From: Bos javanicus
Taxonomy: Eukaryota; Chordata; Mammalia; Artiodactyla; Bovidae
Assembly (NCBI RefSeq): GCF_032452875.1
Contig: NC_083868.1
Coordinates: 101,676,537-101,740,536 of the forward strand
DNA: 64,000 nt
Reading direction: 5' to 3'
Both the position numbers and the translations under genes were made by a program. The first letter of the stretch is position 1. Every line of letters begins with the position of its first letter. Positions 9,362-21,583 of the stretch are shown one piece after another. The notes below the pieces were generated by a model, which was not told where the DNA came from, ran no database searches, and worked only from the letters and a program-made list of their open reading frames with translations.

Positions 9362-11234
9362 CATAGGGAGCACTATCTGTTGTTAAATAAGCATTAGAAA
9401 TTGCCACATTTTATTCCTAGGATTTCCATTCAAATATTTCCACATATTGTTCAAATCCCATTTTCACTGTTTTGTTCAAATATAATTAAGAAAGATGTTT
9501 CTTATAATATTATAAAAGGGAAATAGATTACAAGCATTTCACTCTTAAAAGTGAATATCAAATGGGCACTTCATGTTACTTTAGGACAATCAACAATGAG
9601 ACAGAGGATGAATTGAAGAATGAAAATAATTAATTTAGTGAACTGCACAGTTTATAGCTCTACAGACTACACAGACCCTGAAAGGGAGACTAAGTAGTGT
9701 TGAAAAAAGCTTTAGGAATGAATAGCGGGAAGAAAAAGAGGTGAAAAAGCACAATAATGATAGATATATGAAAACTAGGATTTGCTTTCTATCTTTCTCA
9801 GAGTTTGTTTTGTATTATTTCTTTTTCCTGCAAAAATTAAAACATGCTTCTGACATTTTGGCTCATTGGAAGTAGAAAATCTTTAGTCATGAAGACATAT
9901 AAAACAATGCATAAATATACATATGAACAAATTAGTGTATAACTCCAAGAGATCTAAAACAGAGTGATTCTATTTAATTGAAATATATTATTATAAATAC
10001 AAAGCAAATATAATAAATAAAAACCACTTATTTTAATATAAAATTATTTCTTGACCTCTTACTCAGGAACAAAATAATATTTTCTTAATTCTAATACATT
10101 AAAAGCTTTGAGAACCCCCTGAATTCTACTTCATGGAGGAACAGAATCCAGTGAAACTCTCCACATGAGAGAATATAGAATTTCTGATCATCCCTTTCTT
10201 AACTGGGCTGGCTCTTAAGGGTTTTCAATAGTGTTGCATATTTGATAATGAATTGAGAAAAACTAACACAATTAAAAGAACATTGCTATTATGGTTAAAA
10301 GTATTAAATCTACAGGTACGTCAACTTAGAAGCATGAGAAAAAAAATCATCTTTAAAACTACAGTTGAGCTCTGTACTATGGTTGTTACTTATGTAAAAT
10401 TTCAATTATAAAATATTTTATCTTTATCAAAAGCTATTAGATAAACATATTTATACATATATATTGGTTTTTAAGAACAAATTTACAATTTTACTTCAAA
10501 AAGTTCTTTTGTAGCATTTTTATTTCTCAAAAATAATGCTTTTTGCATAATTTTGAAAATTATAAATATAAAAATATTAATATTTATCACCGGTTTCAAA
10601 ATAAGCAAGTAAATATAAATGTATTCAAATTAGATTGTATATTATTGTTCTAAAAATTCTAAACTTGAAAAGATCATAGCTCCCTTTAAAAATTACCTTT
10701 ACCAAGATGATTTTTTTTCCCCTTGTTTTGTTGTCCAAGAACTTACCAACTTCAGAAACAACAAAAGTCCAATGAAAACGCTTGATTAACTCAGTAATTA
10801 CATGTCAGCCTTTTGCTCCAAAACTACTTTTTCCTGAGTTTAAGCCTTCTGAAAATAGGAGTCACACAAAAAGGAGATCTTGATGACTTGATTCTTATCT
10901 TTGATTTTAAGCTTTCTCTAACAATTAATTGACTACTTCTACTGACTTTAGCCCTTTTATTTCATTGTCAGTACTAACAGAAGACTCCATTCTAACATTC
11001 TAACATAAATTTCTAGGCATATATTCATTACACACTGTTTCAATACTGCAGATCTTTCAATGAATCTCTGTATTTATGTCTTTAAATTCAGCGCTTCCCT
11101 CAGTGTGGCACTAACCTATCTTTTCAGCTTTAATTCTAACAGCTACTTCAAGAAGAACCAGCCAATAGATATAGAAACCCATATATATCTTCATCAGATC
11201 TGAAAATATGATGTACTAATTTCCTTCTTTTTTC
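9362..11234. other. Unassigned AT-rich sequence
   Basis: No gene, RNA or recognisable repeat was found. There are no long open frames on either strand and the sequence is very AT-rich. It may contain repeats too old to identify by eye. Confidence 0.4.
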
Positions 11235-11400
11235 TTTTTTTAATTTTTTTTTTAAATTGGAGTATAATTCCTTTACTCTGTTGTATTAGTTTCTGTTGTA
11301 TATCAATGTGAATCAGCTATATGTATACATATATCCCCTCCCTCTTGGGTGTCTCTCTCACCCTCCACCCTACTCCTCTAGGTAATCACAGATTCTCTCT
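11235..11400 (-). repeat. L1 3' end
   Basis: A T-rich start, then aattggagtataattc, gttgtattagtttctgttgt, gaatcagctatatgtataca and ctcctctaggtaatcacag form the reverse complement of the artiodactyl L1 3' UTR. Confidence 0.8.
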
Positions 11401-11915
11401 TCTGTTAATATTTCTGAAAGAAAACCTATCATCTATCTATGCATCTATCTATACCTATCTCCTGAAATACAAGCCATTACCATTCATTTTGCACTGCATT
11501 TTTTTTTTTTTTTTGGTGTGTTCACATTATAACTGTTGGTTCCATTCCATGCATTGCACAGGCATAAAAAGGTGACTTAAAAACAAAATAGGAACTCTTT
11601 ATCAGAGGCAGCCAGAAGAAGCACATTTAGCTCCTTTTCCCAGGCCTACATCTTCCTTTTCCCCCTTGTCTCATTTCATAAAATAATGATCAGGAATTCT
11701 GCTGGAGATTCTGGATGAGTCTCAACTTCTTAGAATCCTTGTACAAACTGAAGTTTTAGAACCAATCAAACAGGGTTTACTTAATCTTTGTAAAGTATTA
11801 TCAAAAATCTTTTCACTTAATATAACAAATATTTTCCCCTATGTTTCAAATTCTTCAAAAATATTTAGTATTTTATCTAACTCATCTTCTACATGTTTCA
11901 TAATGATCTTTTATT
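11401..11915. other. Unassigned sequence with T run
   Basis: Mostly unrecognised. It holds short ATCT repeats near 11430-11460 and a T run at about 11500-11515. Confidence 0.35.
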
Positions 11916-12180
11916 TTTGGTAGTACAGTTGAGGGATATTATAAATAAGACTACTGTGAACATTTGTACAAGTCTTTATGTTTTCTTTTCCATTATAAAT
12001 ACATAGATATTGAATGAATGGGGCATTGATAGCTGTATGTTTTCACTTCTAAACCAACTGCCAACTTGTTTTTTAAATGGACTCTACTATTTTGCATATC
12101 TGCTGTCAATGAATGAAAATAATAGCTCATGTCTCAACACTTATGTTCATTCTTATGTTTTAATTTCTCTGTGTTTTTGT
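11916..12180 (-). repeat. Old L1 ORF2/3' UTR fragment
   Basis: Reverse-complement L1 phrases appear in order: attataaataagactactg, gaacatttgtacaagtc, ttcacttctaaaccaactgcc and ttttgcatatctgctgtcaa. Confidence 0.55.
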
Positions 12181-12354
12181 TTTCTCAAAAGTGAGATAGT
12201 TTAGATTAATTTAGATAATGTTCTAAGACATGTATCTGAATTCAATAAATGGTAGTCATTAAAATTATTATGCTTCTTATTTTATTTTTAGTAATATTGT
12301 TTATTTCCCCAATTCTGTAATCCTAACACATATGTACAGTGATTTAATATAATG

Positions 12355-12557
12355 CTGGTTGCTGTGCATGCTCACTCATGTTCAACTCTTTGTGACTCCA
12401 TAGACTACAGGCTCCTCTGTCCATGGGATTTCTCAGGCAAGAATATTGGAGTGGGTTGGCATTTCCTACTCCAGGGGATTTTCCCAACCCAGGGATCAAA
12501 CCCGAGGCTCCTGCATTGGCAGGGGGATTCTTTACCACTGTATCACCTTGGGAAGCT
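12355..12557 (-). mobile_element. Bov-tA SINE
   Basis: The Bov-A body (catgttcaactctttgtgac) and tRNA head (accttgggaagct) are both present. The flanks share ATATAAT, a weak TSD. Confidence 0.92.
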
Positions 12558-12799
12558 GATTTTATATAATAAATAATCCATTAATGTTTTTGAGTTATGA
12601 AGGCAATGAGTTATAGAGAGTAAGGAAGTATATGAAAAAGAACATCAAAAGTGATCATAATCTTACTAGCACATCTGTCCAAATGTGGCATCAAGGGGAA
12701 CAAAGGGAAAAGGAAGAGATGATACCCTTTTCAATGGTGTTTCTGGGGTCAGTTCTAGTGACTGGATTCTCATCCTCCCCTTTTCTTTAAGTACTTTAT

Positions 12800-13067
12800 T
12801 ACGTTTAAAAAATCAGCTTTATTGAGATATAATTAACATATAAACTTTAAGATATTTAAAGTGTATGTCATGGTGATTTAACACATATAAATATTGTAAA
12901 AGGGTTTCCTGCCTTTGTCTAAATAATTTTCATACCCATTACCTCACATAGTTATCTTTTTTTGCAAGAATATTTAGCCTTTATCCTCTTAGTAAATTTC
13001 AAGTAAACAATACAGCTTTCAACTAGAGTCACCACATTTATATTGTAGCCTCAGATCCTATTCATCT
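12800..13067 (-). repeat. Old L1 3' end
   Basis: aatcagctttattgagatat and acccattacctcacatagtt are typical of reverse-complement L1M 3' ends. BovB copy 3 follows directly. Confidence 0.6.
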
Positions 13068-13384
13068 TGTTCAGATGCTAAGTCACATCTGACTCTTTGC
13101 AGCCACATGGACTGCAGCATGCCAGGCCTCCCTGTCCTCCACCATCTCCAGGAACTTACCCAATTTCATGTCCATTGATAGCGATGCTATCCAACTATCT
13201 CATCCTTTGTCACCCTATTCTCCTTTTGCCTTAGATTTTTCAAAGCATCAGGGTCTTTTCCAATGAGTTGCATCTTTGCATCTGGTGACCAAAGTATTGG
13301 AGTTAAAACTTCAGCATCAGTATTTCCAATGAATATTCAGGGTTGATTTTCCCTAGGATTGATTGGTTTTTATCTCCTTGCTGT
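13068..13384 (-). mobile_element. BovB 3' end fragment, copy 3, diverged
   Basis: It is readily aligned to other BovB 3' ends: gactctttgcagccacatgg, ccaggcctccctgtcctcc and tcagggtcttttccaatgag. It has more substitutions than the other copies, so it is an older insertion. Confidence 0.85.
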
Positions 13385-13519
13385 TGCCATTCTGGAAAAT
13401 GTATACTGGTCATACTTTCAAATCATTCTAACATAATTATGTGTAGATTTTCTGTCTATTCCTCCCATATACCAGATAGTATCTTTCTCTAACACATTCC
13501 TTGAAAACCTGCTATGTAT

Positions 13520-13727
13520 GTACATGAAAGTCACTCAGTCATGTCTGACTCTTTGCGACCACATGGACAATAGCTCATTGGTGATTCCATCCATGGGATT
13601 TTCCAGACAAGAATACTGGAGTGGGCTGCTATTTCCTTCTCCAGGGGATCTTCCTGACTTAGGGACTGAACCCCAGTCTCCTGCACTGCAGGCAGACTCT
13701 TTACCTTCTGGGCCACCAGGGAAGACC
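13520..13727 (-). mobile_element. Bov-tA SINE
   Basis: It runs from gaaagtcactcagtcatgtc to the head ctgggccaccagggaag. No convincing TSD was found. Confidence 0.92.
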
Positions 13728-14717
13728 CGGCTACTTCACCCTGCTAGAAACTACTAAGGAGAGGTCTGAAGGAAGGCAAATAAATACAGCAAATTTGTGC
13801 TTTTGGCATTAATATTTTTACTGGAAAAACAATATCAAAACTGATTCCAGCACATTGAAAAAAAATTACACTTTTCCTAAGACTTTTATATATTTTCAGA
13901 TATTGTCATACTATATTTATCATTTTAAGCACATTAAAATTGCAAATTGGAGTCAGAAGTAAATTTGATAGCTCTGAATTTTAAGAAGATTAACAAAAAA
14001 TGATAATTTTTTGCATAGCTGAAATTTATAACAATTCTTTTTGATATAAATTATACTCCTACAACATATACTAACTGCTATAACACAAAAGCAATAGAAA
14101 TTTCTGATTTATACTGAGCATCAAAAGTTCATGTGAAAAAACAAGTCTGGCAGTTAAGATATAAAGAATTAGGAGCATTTCCAAGTGATCACTTGAAATT
14201 TAGGAGGCAAAGAAGGAGAGCCAGGAAACATCAGATTATAGAAGGTAGTCAAAACCCAAGACAGCGAAGAGAGAAACAAAGAAAAATATATGGTTATTTT
14301 TAAAAGAACCTGATAGCAAACAGAACCTAGGAGAACACCAATATTTAAAGGGTCAACAGAATAAAGGCTGTAATGGAGACCAAAAATAAATTTTAGAATT
14401 GGAAAGAAAACCCAGAAAATGTAACAGACGTGGTTGGTAATCTAGATAAAATGCATTTTTTCCTTTTTAGAAGAATTGAAACTTCTGTTCTTGATAATCA
14501 TCTTTTCACCTCATGAAGCTCCTATGTTGTCAAGGCAATCTATTCCAAGCACAAGTTTCAGGACTGAATCTTGATTTTTAGCAATGATTTATAGTCTTCC
14601 TTGACTTGGCGTTAGAATCACAGCAATGCCCAGGGTCTATCCCGGGGATTATATTTCAATTGTTGGTAGGAACACAAAACTCCTATATCTTTAACTCCTT
14701 TCCCCGTGGAAAGATTT
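13728..14717. other. Unassigned sequence
   Basis: I recognise no gene or repeat family. There are no significant open frames. Confidence 0.35.
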
Positions 14718-14725
14718 AAAAATAC

Positions 14726-15050
14726 GAGACAGCAAAAGAGACACAGGTGTATAGAACAGTCTTTTGGACTCTGTTCGGGGGGGGTGATGATTTGGGAGAA
14801 TGGCATTGAAACATGTATAATATCATATAAGAAATGAATTGCCAGTCCAGGTTCGATGCAGAATATAGGAAGCTTGGGGCTGTTGCACTGGGATGACCCA
14901 GAGGGATGGTATGGGGAGGGAGGTAGGTGGGGGGTTCAGGATGGGGAACACATGTACACCCGTGGCAGATGCATGTTGATGTATGGCAAAACCAATACAA
15001 TATTATAAAGTAAAAAATAATAATAATAATTAAAAAATTTTTTTAAAAAT
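14726..15050 (+). mobile_element. Recent ruminant L1 3' end with A-rich tail
   Basis: The ruminant L1 3' UTR is near consensus: ggttcgatgcagaatatagg, gatgacccagagggatggta, ttcaggatggggaacacatg, then an A/T-rich tail. TSD AAAAATAC lies at 14718-14725 and 15051-15058. The element is severely 5'-truncated. Confidence 0.9.
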
Positions 15051-15321
15051 AAAAATACCAGTTTGAGACTCAACATCAATTAAATCCATCAGAAATTCTG
15101 AATGTAAGAATAGGATATAGGCATTAAAAAATAAAATTCTCTAGATGAATCTAATCTACAGAGTTAAGAACAAATTCTCTAAAGCTGCATGTCATCACTT
15201 TTGTAGGAACTGGCTTAGAAAAGAATATATGACACAAGCTAGCTTGAAAATTACAAAGAGAAATTACCAGTAGGTGAGGAAAAATAATAGAAATATTTCT
15301 CCTGTCTCAGAAGTATCTCTA

Positions 15322-15836
15322 TAATGAGGCTGTCCAACATAGTAGCCACTGACCACATGAGGTTCCTGAGTACTTAAAATGTGGCTAATACAACTAAGAA
15401 ATAAGTTTTTAAATTTTATTTAATTTTAATTAATTTTTATTTTTATTTAAAAACACATACATTCATGATTGGAAAAGTTTTAAGTATATTAAAAAAACTT
15501 GGGGTATATGAATCTATATTCTCAACTGTACATTTCATTAAATATACATCAAATGCTTCTGATTAAAATTTTGTGTCCAAATTGAGACATTCAATACAAA
15601 TTAGATTCCCAAGATCTGACATGAAAAGGAAATAAAATATCTCAAAAATTTTTTTAAAAATCTCAAAAATATGTTGTTGCAGAGTAAGTACTGGAATAAG
15701 GCTATTTTTATTGTAAGGTTTAAATAAGATATATAATTTAAATGATTTCACCTGGCTCTATTTACTTTTCTAAACATGGTGTCTAGAAATTTTTAATTAC
15801 AAATGTTGCTTCCATTATATTTTCTGTGCTGCTCGG
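15322..15836. repeat. hAT-Charlie-type DNA transposon (MER3/MER5-like)
   Basis: It starts ggctgtccaacatagtagcc and contains cttaaaatgtggctaatac. Its far end has ttacaaatgttgcttccat and gtgctgctcggac, mirroring the start. These are parts of a widespread mammalian non-autonomous hAT element. I am unsure of the subfamily. An AT-rich segment at about 15440-15570 looks inserted. Confidence 0.6.
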
Positions 15837-16015
15837 ACTAGGTGTGAGTGAAAATAAAACATGCAGCTGCCATAGATAGCCCTCTTGCTACCAGCATGAG
15901 GATAAAAATCACAGTGTAGGGGAAAACCAAGCTGATGGTAGATATATTGAACAAGAGCCTTGGTGGAAACATGCTAATTTTTCCAGACTACCAGACATTT
16001 TCAGTTATTTCCCCA

Positions 16016-16560
16016 TACTTCTTATATTAGCTGTCTATTGCTACTTAACAAATTACTCCAAACATGTATTGTTTTATTAGTTAAAACAATAGGGAGTTAT
16101 TATTTTACAGTTTGTGTGAGGCAGAAAACTAGATATGCCGTAGCTAGGTACCTCTGACTCAAGGTTTCTGACAAGTCTGTGTAATTATGAGGTGAGAGGG
16201 GCTGTGGCTTGACTGGGGTATGATCTGCTTCCAAGATCATGCATATGGTGCCATCAGGATTCAGTTTCTCACAGGTTACTGGACAAGAGTGTCAGTTCCT
16301 CACTGGCTGTTAGCTAGAGACCTCCCTGAGTTCCTTGCCACATGAGCCCATCCAAAGGGCAGCTCACAATATGGCAGCTGGTTTCCTCAAACAAGAGAGA
16401 AAACTCAAGATAGAAGCCACCATCTTTTTATAACCTAATCTCTGAAGTGATAGGCTATTACTTTTGCCATATTTGACTCAAAGTGAGTCACTAGGTCCAG
16501 CCCACACTGAAGGACAATATTTACATAAGGGCATGAGTATTAGAAAGTGTGAATCATCAG
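16016..16560 (-). repeat. MLT1-type LTR (ERVL-MaLR)
   Basis: This is the reverse complement of an MLT1 C/D-like LTR: ttagctgtctattgctactt, aacaaattactccaaaca, gttccttgccacatgagccc, gggcagctcacaatatggca and gtcactaggtccagcccaca in order. It is an ancient solo LTR without internal sequence. Confidence 0.8.
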
Positions 16561-17990
16561 AGACTTTTATATACTGCTTTCCATGCTTCTTTATGCATTT
16601 CATCCAATCTCAGAGGTAACCACTACCCTGAAATTGCAAATGTTATTTATAGGCAAGTATTTATATTTTTACCTAAGTTAATGAATTCATAATAATAAAT
16701 ATTATTTCTTAAAGATCTATAATATCTTTGTAGTATTTAAATATAAAATGTATATATCCATTTGCTTTCCACCATCAGCATATATTGATGTTCATACTGG
16801 ATGATCTAGTTCATATAATTTACTTGCTATACAATATTTCATTGTATTAATAAGTCAAAGTTACCAAGAAATAATTAGGGTTTCTTTTTCACATTTATTC
16901 TACTACAAAGTGAAAGTGAAAGTCGCTCAGTTTGAGTCTTTGCAACCTCATGCAGTCCATGGAATTCTTCAGACCAGAATACTGGAGTGGGTAGACATTC
17001 CCTTCTCCAGGGCATCTTCCCAACCCAGGGATCAAACCCAGATCCCCCACACTGCATGTAGATTCTTTACCAATTGAGCCACAAAGGAAGCCCAAGAATA
17101 CTGGAGTGAGTAGCTTATCCCTTCTCCAGTGGATCTTCCCAATCTAGGAATGGGACCCTGGTCTCCTGCATTGAAGGATTCTTTACCAACTGAGCTCTCA
17201 GGGAAGCCTGATTCTATTACAAAGAGTGTTGTGAAAGATGTTTTTCTAAATGGTCTCTGTGCATATATGGGAGAGTCTCCCTAGACCTAGGATTACTGGG
17301 ATGTAAGGAATATGAAACTTCACATTTATTATTAGATATTGCCAAGTTTCTTTCCAAAAGTTACATTAATTTGTGGTTTTGCCAGCAAAGTGTAGGAGTT
17401 CTTGGTTCATTGGCACTTGAATTTATTGACTATAACTACGGTTTTCCATTTTGTGGCTATAAAATGTCATTTTATTATGGTTTTAATTTGATCTCCCTGA
17501 TTACTCTTGAGGTTGTGAAAATTCAGCTCTTTTATATGTGAATTTTGGCACTAAGATTCCCTTCTCAAAGGCTTGTTGTTTATATACTTTGTCCCTTTTC
17601 GATTAGTTCTCTGTATGTGTGTGTGTTTGTTTTAAACTTAATCATTGGAGCTTTCTGTACATTCTTGATAGAAACTCTTTATCTAACATATTGACAACAA
17701 TATTTCCTTCCAGTATCTGACTACTTGTTTTTAATTTTTAACATATTAATTCTTATGAAAATCTTAAATTTTAGCAAAAATTTATTTCAATATTTCTTTT
17801 ATGATTTATGGTTTTTGTAAATTGCTTAAGGAAATATTTCTACCCTAAATTCATAAAAATATTATATTTTTGCTTCCCTCTTGGTCACTAAAATATCCAA
17901 CTGAAAAAAAATGTTATTGTTTTATTGTGTTGATTGCATCTAGTAGTTCTAAGCATTTGGTAATAATTTCTCTCTCTCTCTCTTTTTCTG
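16561..17990 (-). repeat. Ancient L1 fragment interrupted by Bov-tA
   Basis: Reverse-complement L1 3' region is recognisable mainly after 17225: gttttgccagcaaagtgtag, atttgatctccctgattact, ttctgtacattcttgata and ctctttatctaacatatt. The part before 16896 is weaker. A (TC)n tract lies at about 17968-17984. Confidence 0.55.
16911..17210 (-). mobile_element. Bov-tA SINE with duplicated head segment
   Basis: An ordinary Bov-tA (16911-17093) is followed without a gap by a second copy of its tRNA-like half (aagaatactggagtgagtag to ctcagggaagcc). TSD ATTCTACTACAAAG (16897-16910) recurs with one change at 17211-17224, so the whole 300 bp inserted as one unit. A second element with the same design lies at 52380-52670. 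Confidence 0.9.
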
Positions 17991-18289
17991 TTTTTTTCCT
18001 TGTCTGGATCAGAAACAGACCTTGTTAATTTTTAAGCTACTCTGTGCTATGCTACTCTGTGCTATTTTTTTCCATTACTTGTACTAAAAAGTATCCTTAA
18101 TGAAAACAAGAGGTAAAACAGATACAATTCAATAAAAGATAAGCTATTCAACAATTTAAAGTGCTACAGAAAGTTAAAGAAGTGTAAAGTAGAAATGTTT
18201 CACTTATTTGTCATTGGTGATAACAAATCCAGGAATAGTTTGACAGAAACCAGAAGCTGATGAGTTGAAAGCTGTACTGGTTGTTAGTG
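17991..18289. other. Unassigned, with a short tandem duplication
   Basis: ctactctgtgctatg is repeated twice near 18037-18066. Nothing else is recognised. Confidence 0.4.
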
Positions 18290-18640
18290 TTATTCTCTCA
18301 ATGTTTCCACCTCTCAGTCTCCAGAATCATGTTGAGATTGTACTTCCTGGCCCCACTGTGGTAGGCCTTTGCTAGTTTCAGCCAATGAGCTGTGAGGGAG
18401 AGTTGCCTGCATCCCTTTACGGTTGAAGGTTTCATTATTACATTCAGAGTTGTTTCCCCCACCACAGCAGCCACTAAGTTCTCATGGTTTGCTCCTTTAT
18501 TTGGATGGGTCTAGAAGTGAGGAGACCTGCATAAGAGTAAGTGAATCTTTCTCATTACAAGCCCCTGTGATGTTGGAATTTATCTCCACAACACATCAGA
18601 ACCTAGCCTGACATTATGTAAGTTGATATAAGACGGGTGT
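18290..18640 (+). repeat. Ancient LTR-like mammalian repeat, unnamed
   Basis: gccaatgagctgtgagggag, cccaccacagcagccact, aagcccctgtgatgttgg and cagaacctagcctgacatta follow the order of a common old mammalian repeat that I recognise but cannot name with certainty. Confidence 0.4.
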
Positions 18641-18669
18641 AAACTCATGTCCATAGCATAAGGTGTAGT

Positions 18670-19475
18670 AACGAATAATGGAATATCTCAGCAGCTTTAA
18701 ACAGCAAAATTTAATTTTCTTACAAGCTACATGTCCATCATGAGTTAACTGTGGGCTCTGCTCCACATTTTCCTCGCTCTAGGCCCCAGGCCAACAGAGC
18801 AGTCACTATCTGGAATGTCACCAGTTGTTGGGGTAGAGTGAGAAAAGTATGTGGCAAATCCACACAGGCTCTTTAAGCCTCAATATGACACATGTCAATT
18901 CCACATATATTTTCTTTTAGTTTAGGTTCCCTACAAGTAGCTCCTGAACTAGTGGTTCATGTAAAAGTAATATAAATAGTGTTTATGGCTAAACCAGCAG
19001 GAGGGTGGGGAAATGGGAATGAAAGGAAAGGAAGCCAAGATATGTTGCAACATCAAGCAAAGTGCCCTAAAATTTTGGCTCCATCTTCAAGGTAGCTCTG
19101 GAGACTGGTCAAATGAAGCCTGAAATGTCCAAATCAGGGGGACATAGAACCTGCATTATTATTCCTTGCTACTTGTCAGCTACTTTCTCAGGGTTTCCAC
19201 TGTGGTGATATAAAATTCCAGGCTTTGGGGACTCCAGTGACACTAAATAGTGTCACAGATCTGGATATTAGCAGTGAAAACACAGGAGTCTTTGTGCATG
19301 AAATTGCAAAGGGCTCCTAGGGGATAGGAAGGTACTGACAGTTCTGGTATGGATGTCAATGACAAGGCACAAAACACCTAAGCTTCAGGAGGCTGGGAAG
19401 TGTAATCCTACTGTATTAGCAGGAGGAGGTACTGACAATAGCCAGTGAGTAGCACTAACCACAATCACAAGGAAC
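18670..19475 (-). repeat. Ancient interspersed repeat, interrupted
   Basis: 18680-18940 (gggctctgctccacat, aggcccaggccaacagagca-like sequence) and 19385-19475 (aggctgggaagtgtaatcc, gagtagcactaaccac) look like two parts of one old mammalian element. About 425 bp of unassigned sequence lies between. The family is not named. Confidence 0.35.
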
Positions 19476-19540
19476 TGGGAGATAAAATAGAATTTCAGAT
19501 TTTTATAGCAACATTATTAAATAACTAATGTGTCCAAGTG

Positions 19541-19807
19541 GAGAAGGCAATAGCACCCCACTCCAGTACTCTTGCCTGGAAAATCCCATCGACAGAGGAG
19601 CCTGGTAGGCTGTAGTCCATGGGGTCGCTAAGAGTAGGACACGACTGAATGACTTCACTTTCACTTTTCACTTTCATGCTTTGGAGAGGGAAATGGCAAC
19701 CCACTCCAGTGTTCTTGCCTGGAGAATCCCAGGGACAGGGGAGCCTGGTGGGCTGCCATCCATGGGGTTGCACAGAGTCGGACACGACTAAAGCAACTTA
19801 GCAGCAG
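19541..19807 (+). mobile_element. Bov-A2 SINE (dimer)
   Basis: Two Bov-A units are joined by cactttcacttttcacttt, ending gcaacttagcagcag. A 15-bp TSD, TGTGTCCAAGTGGAG, lies at 19529-19543 and 19808-19822; its first copy overlaps the ambiguous start of the element. Confidence 0.95.
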
Positions 19808-19942
19808 TGTGTCCAAGTGGAGTGGAAAGGAGAAGGAAAGAAGAGGAGAGGATAGAAGGAGAATAAGGGAGGATGAAAGAAAACACAGGTTGAAGGTTGA
19901 AGCAGATTTTTTCTTTCTTTTAGCATTTAAAGTCCTTGAGTG

Positions 19943-20090
19943 GGACTTCCCTGGTGACTCAGTGGTTAAGATGCCACAATTCCAAAGCCTGGGGTATGGA
20001 TTTGATCACAGGTTAGGTGACTAAGATTCTACATGCTACACAGCACTGCAAAGAAACTAAAAACAAACAAACAAAAACAAGAACCCAAAT
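19943..20090 (+). mobile_element. tRNA-derived SINE (CHR-type)
   Basis: gggacttccctggtgactca and a decayed B-box region (ggatttgatcacaggtt) are followed by an A-rich tail with AAAC repeats. Confidence 0.8.
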
Positions 20091-20159
20091 GTCCATGAAA
20101 AAGAAAATGGAAAAATAAATTTAAAGGAAATAAAAGTCTTTGAGAATATGCTGACATGC

Positions 20160-20163
20160 ATAC

Positions 20164-20196
<33 letters not shown>

Positions 20197-20250
20197 ACAT
20201 ACGTATGTATGTATTTTGTATGTATTTGGAGAGAGAGACAGAGACAGAGA
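20160..20250. repeat. Microsatellite cluster (TG)n, (GTAT)n, (GA)n
   Basis: (TG)13 at 20171-20196 is followed by tacgtatgtatgtatt and then gagagagacagagacagagag. Confidence 0.95.
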
Positions 20251-21361
20251 GTATGTCATTACAGAAGGTGCCTTTGAAGATGTACTTAAGAAGAGAGAAT
20301 AGATGAAGCAAGATTTTCTAGAAAACATAAAAGAATGGAATCCCCTGTACAGGTCAAATATTTTCATATATGTAGAAAGAAAAGACTTACTTAAATGAAA
20401 AAAGAAAAAACTAGTGATAAGACTGATTTGAAATGCAAATAAACCTACAGGCATGGGGCTGGGGAAGTAAGGATCTCAAGTGTCACCTGACCTCCGTTTT
20501 CTCTGAGTTAGAATCACCAAGTCATTTCTAGAAGGGGAGAAGGGGAAGAAGAGGGAACCTAGGAATACAGGCAAGTTGGGGATAAACACTGAGGAGAGTA
20601 AGAGAGGAGTCCCTAGCTTTATGATGAAGTGTGTATGGCAACAGTGAGGACCGATGAGGGTGCAGAATAGAAATCTGAAGCGACTGACTCATATGCTTCC
20701 TCACATACTGAGCAGGTCTGGTGCTGTTGTGGAGAAGGGCTTTGGAAGATGGCAGCACAACTCTGTGAGAGGAAAAAGGGATTTGTGCTTTTGGCCATGG
20801 AGTGATTAATGTGAGCTTTTGCATGGCATCATCTTGTAAGGAAATAAGAGAAGCTAAGAAAGTGCTGAAAGATAGGGAGAATATAATGTTAAGAATTGGA
20901 TCAGCCAGAGTAGAACTAATGGTGTAAGAGACCAATAAGGCAAGAAGTTGTATACATTAAACTACTGAACTTTTGACTATCATGGATTCTGCATTCAGAG
21001 AGATAGTGAGGTTAAGTGCAGGGCATTAATTTATAGTCAAGAAAGTATAAGGTTAGGGTAGGATATTGGGCACTTTATTCACATGTAAAAATTGATTGAG
21101 ACATTGAAATGACCAGGAGGTTGGACATAATGTTGTAATTTTGGCACATAATATTCTATAGTGCAAAATGCAGTGTTAATTGTTGAGACACCACTGTTGG
21201 AGTCCTGAACTTCTGGAATTAAATGTCTAAAACTATAAATTGTTTTTAAAACTATCTGTCCTCACTACTTAACTAGTTGTTTTACTAATGATATTCTTTC
21301 TCTTGAGAATTAAATGCAATAATGAATGTGATGTCTTATCTAATATGCAAAGTTGTAGGAA
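20251..21361. other. Unassigned sequence
   Basis: No gene or repeat was recognised. A minus-strand open frame of 135 codons (20528-20935) has no recognisable domain and no supporting context; I treat it as chance. Confidence 0.4.
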
Positions 21362-21583
21362 AATCCTCTCAGGTAGAACTAATAGTAAAGAATCTTCCTG
21401 CCAATGCAGGAGACTTAAGAGATGCACATTGGATTCCTGAGTCTGAAAGATCCCCTGGAGGAGGAAATGGCAACCCACTCCAGAATTCTTGCCTGGAGAA
21501 TCCCATGGATAGAGGAGCCCAGCAGGCCATAGCCCTTGGGGTCGCAATGAGTCAGACACAACTGAAGCAACTTAGCACACAGG
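21362..21583 (+). mobile_element. Bov-tA SINE
   Basis: A tRNA-like head, then gaggaaatggcaacccactc and gtcagacacaactgaagcaa. The head is diverged. Confidence 0.92.

Noticed and set aside
14716..15000. 94-codon minus-strand frame
   Set aside because: It is antisense to the ruminant L1 3' UTR.
20029..20454. 141-codon minus-strand frame with HTHTHTHT
   Set aside because: It is produced by the (TG)n microsatellite read in reverse.
20528..20935. 135-codon minus-strand open frame
   Set aside because: No recognisable domain, no splice or promoter context, and low-complexity Ser/Leu-rich content. Most likely chance.
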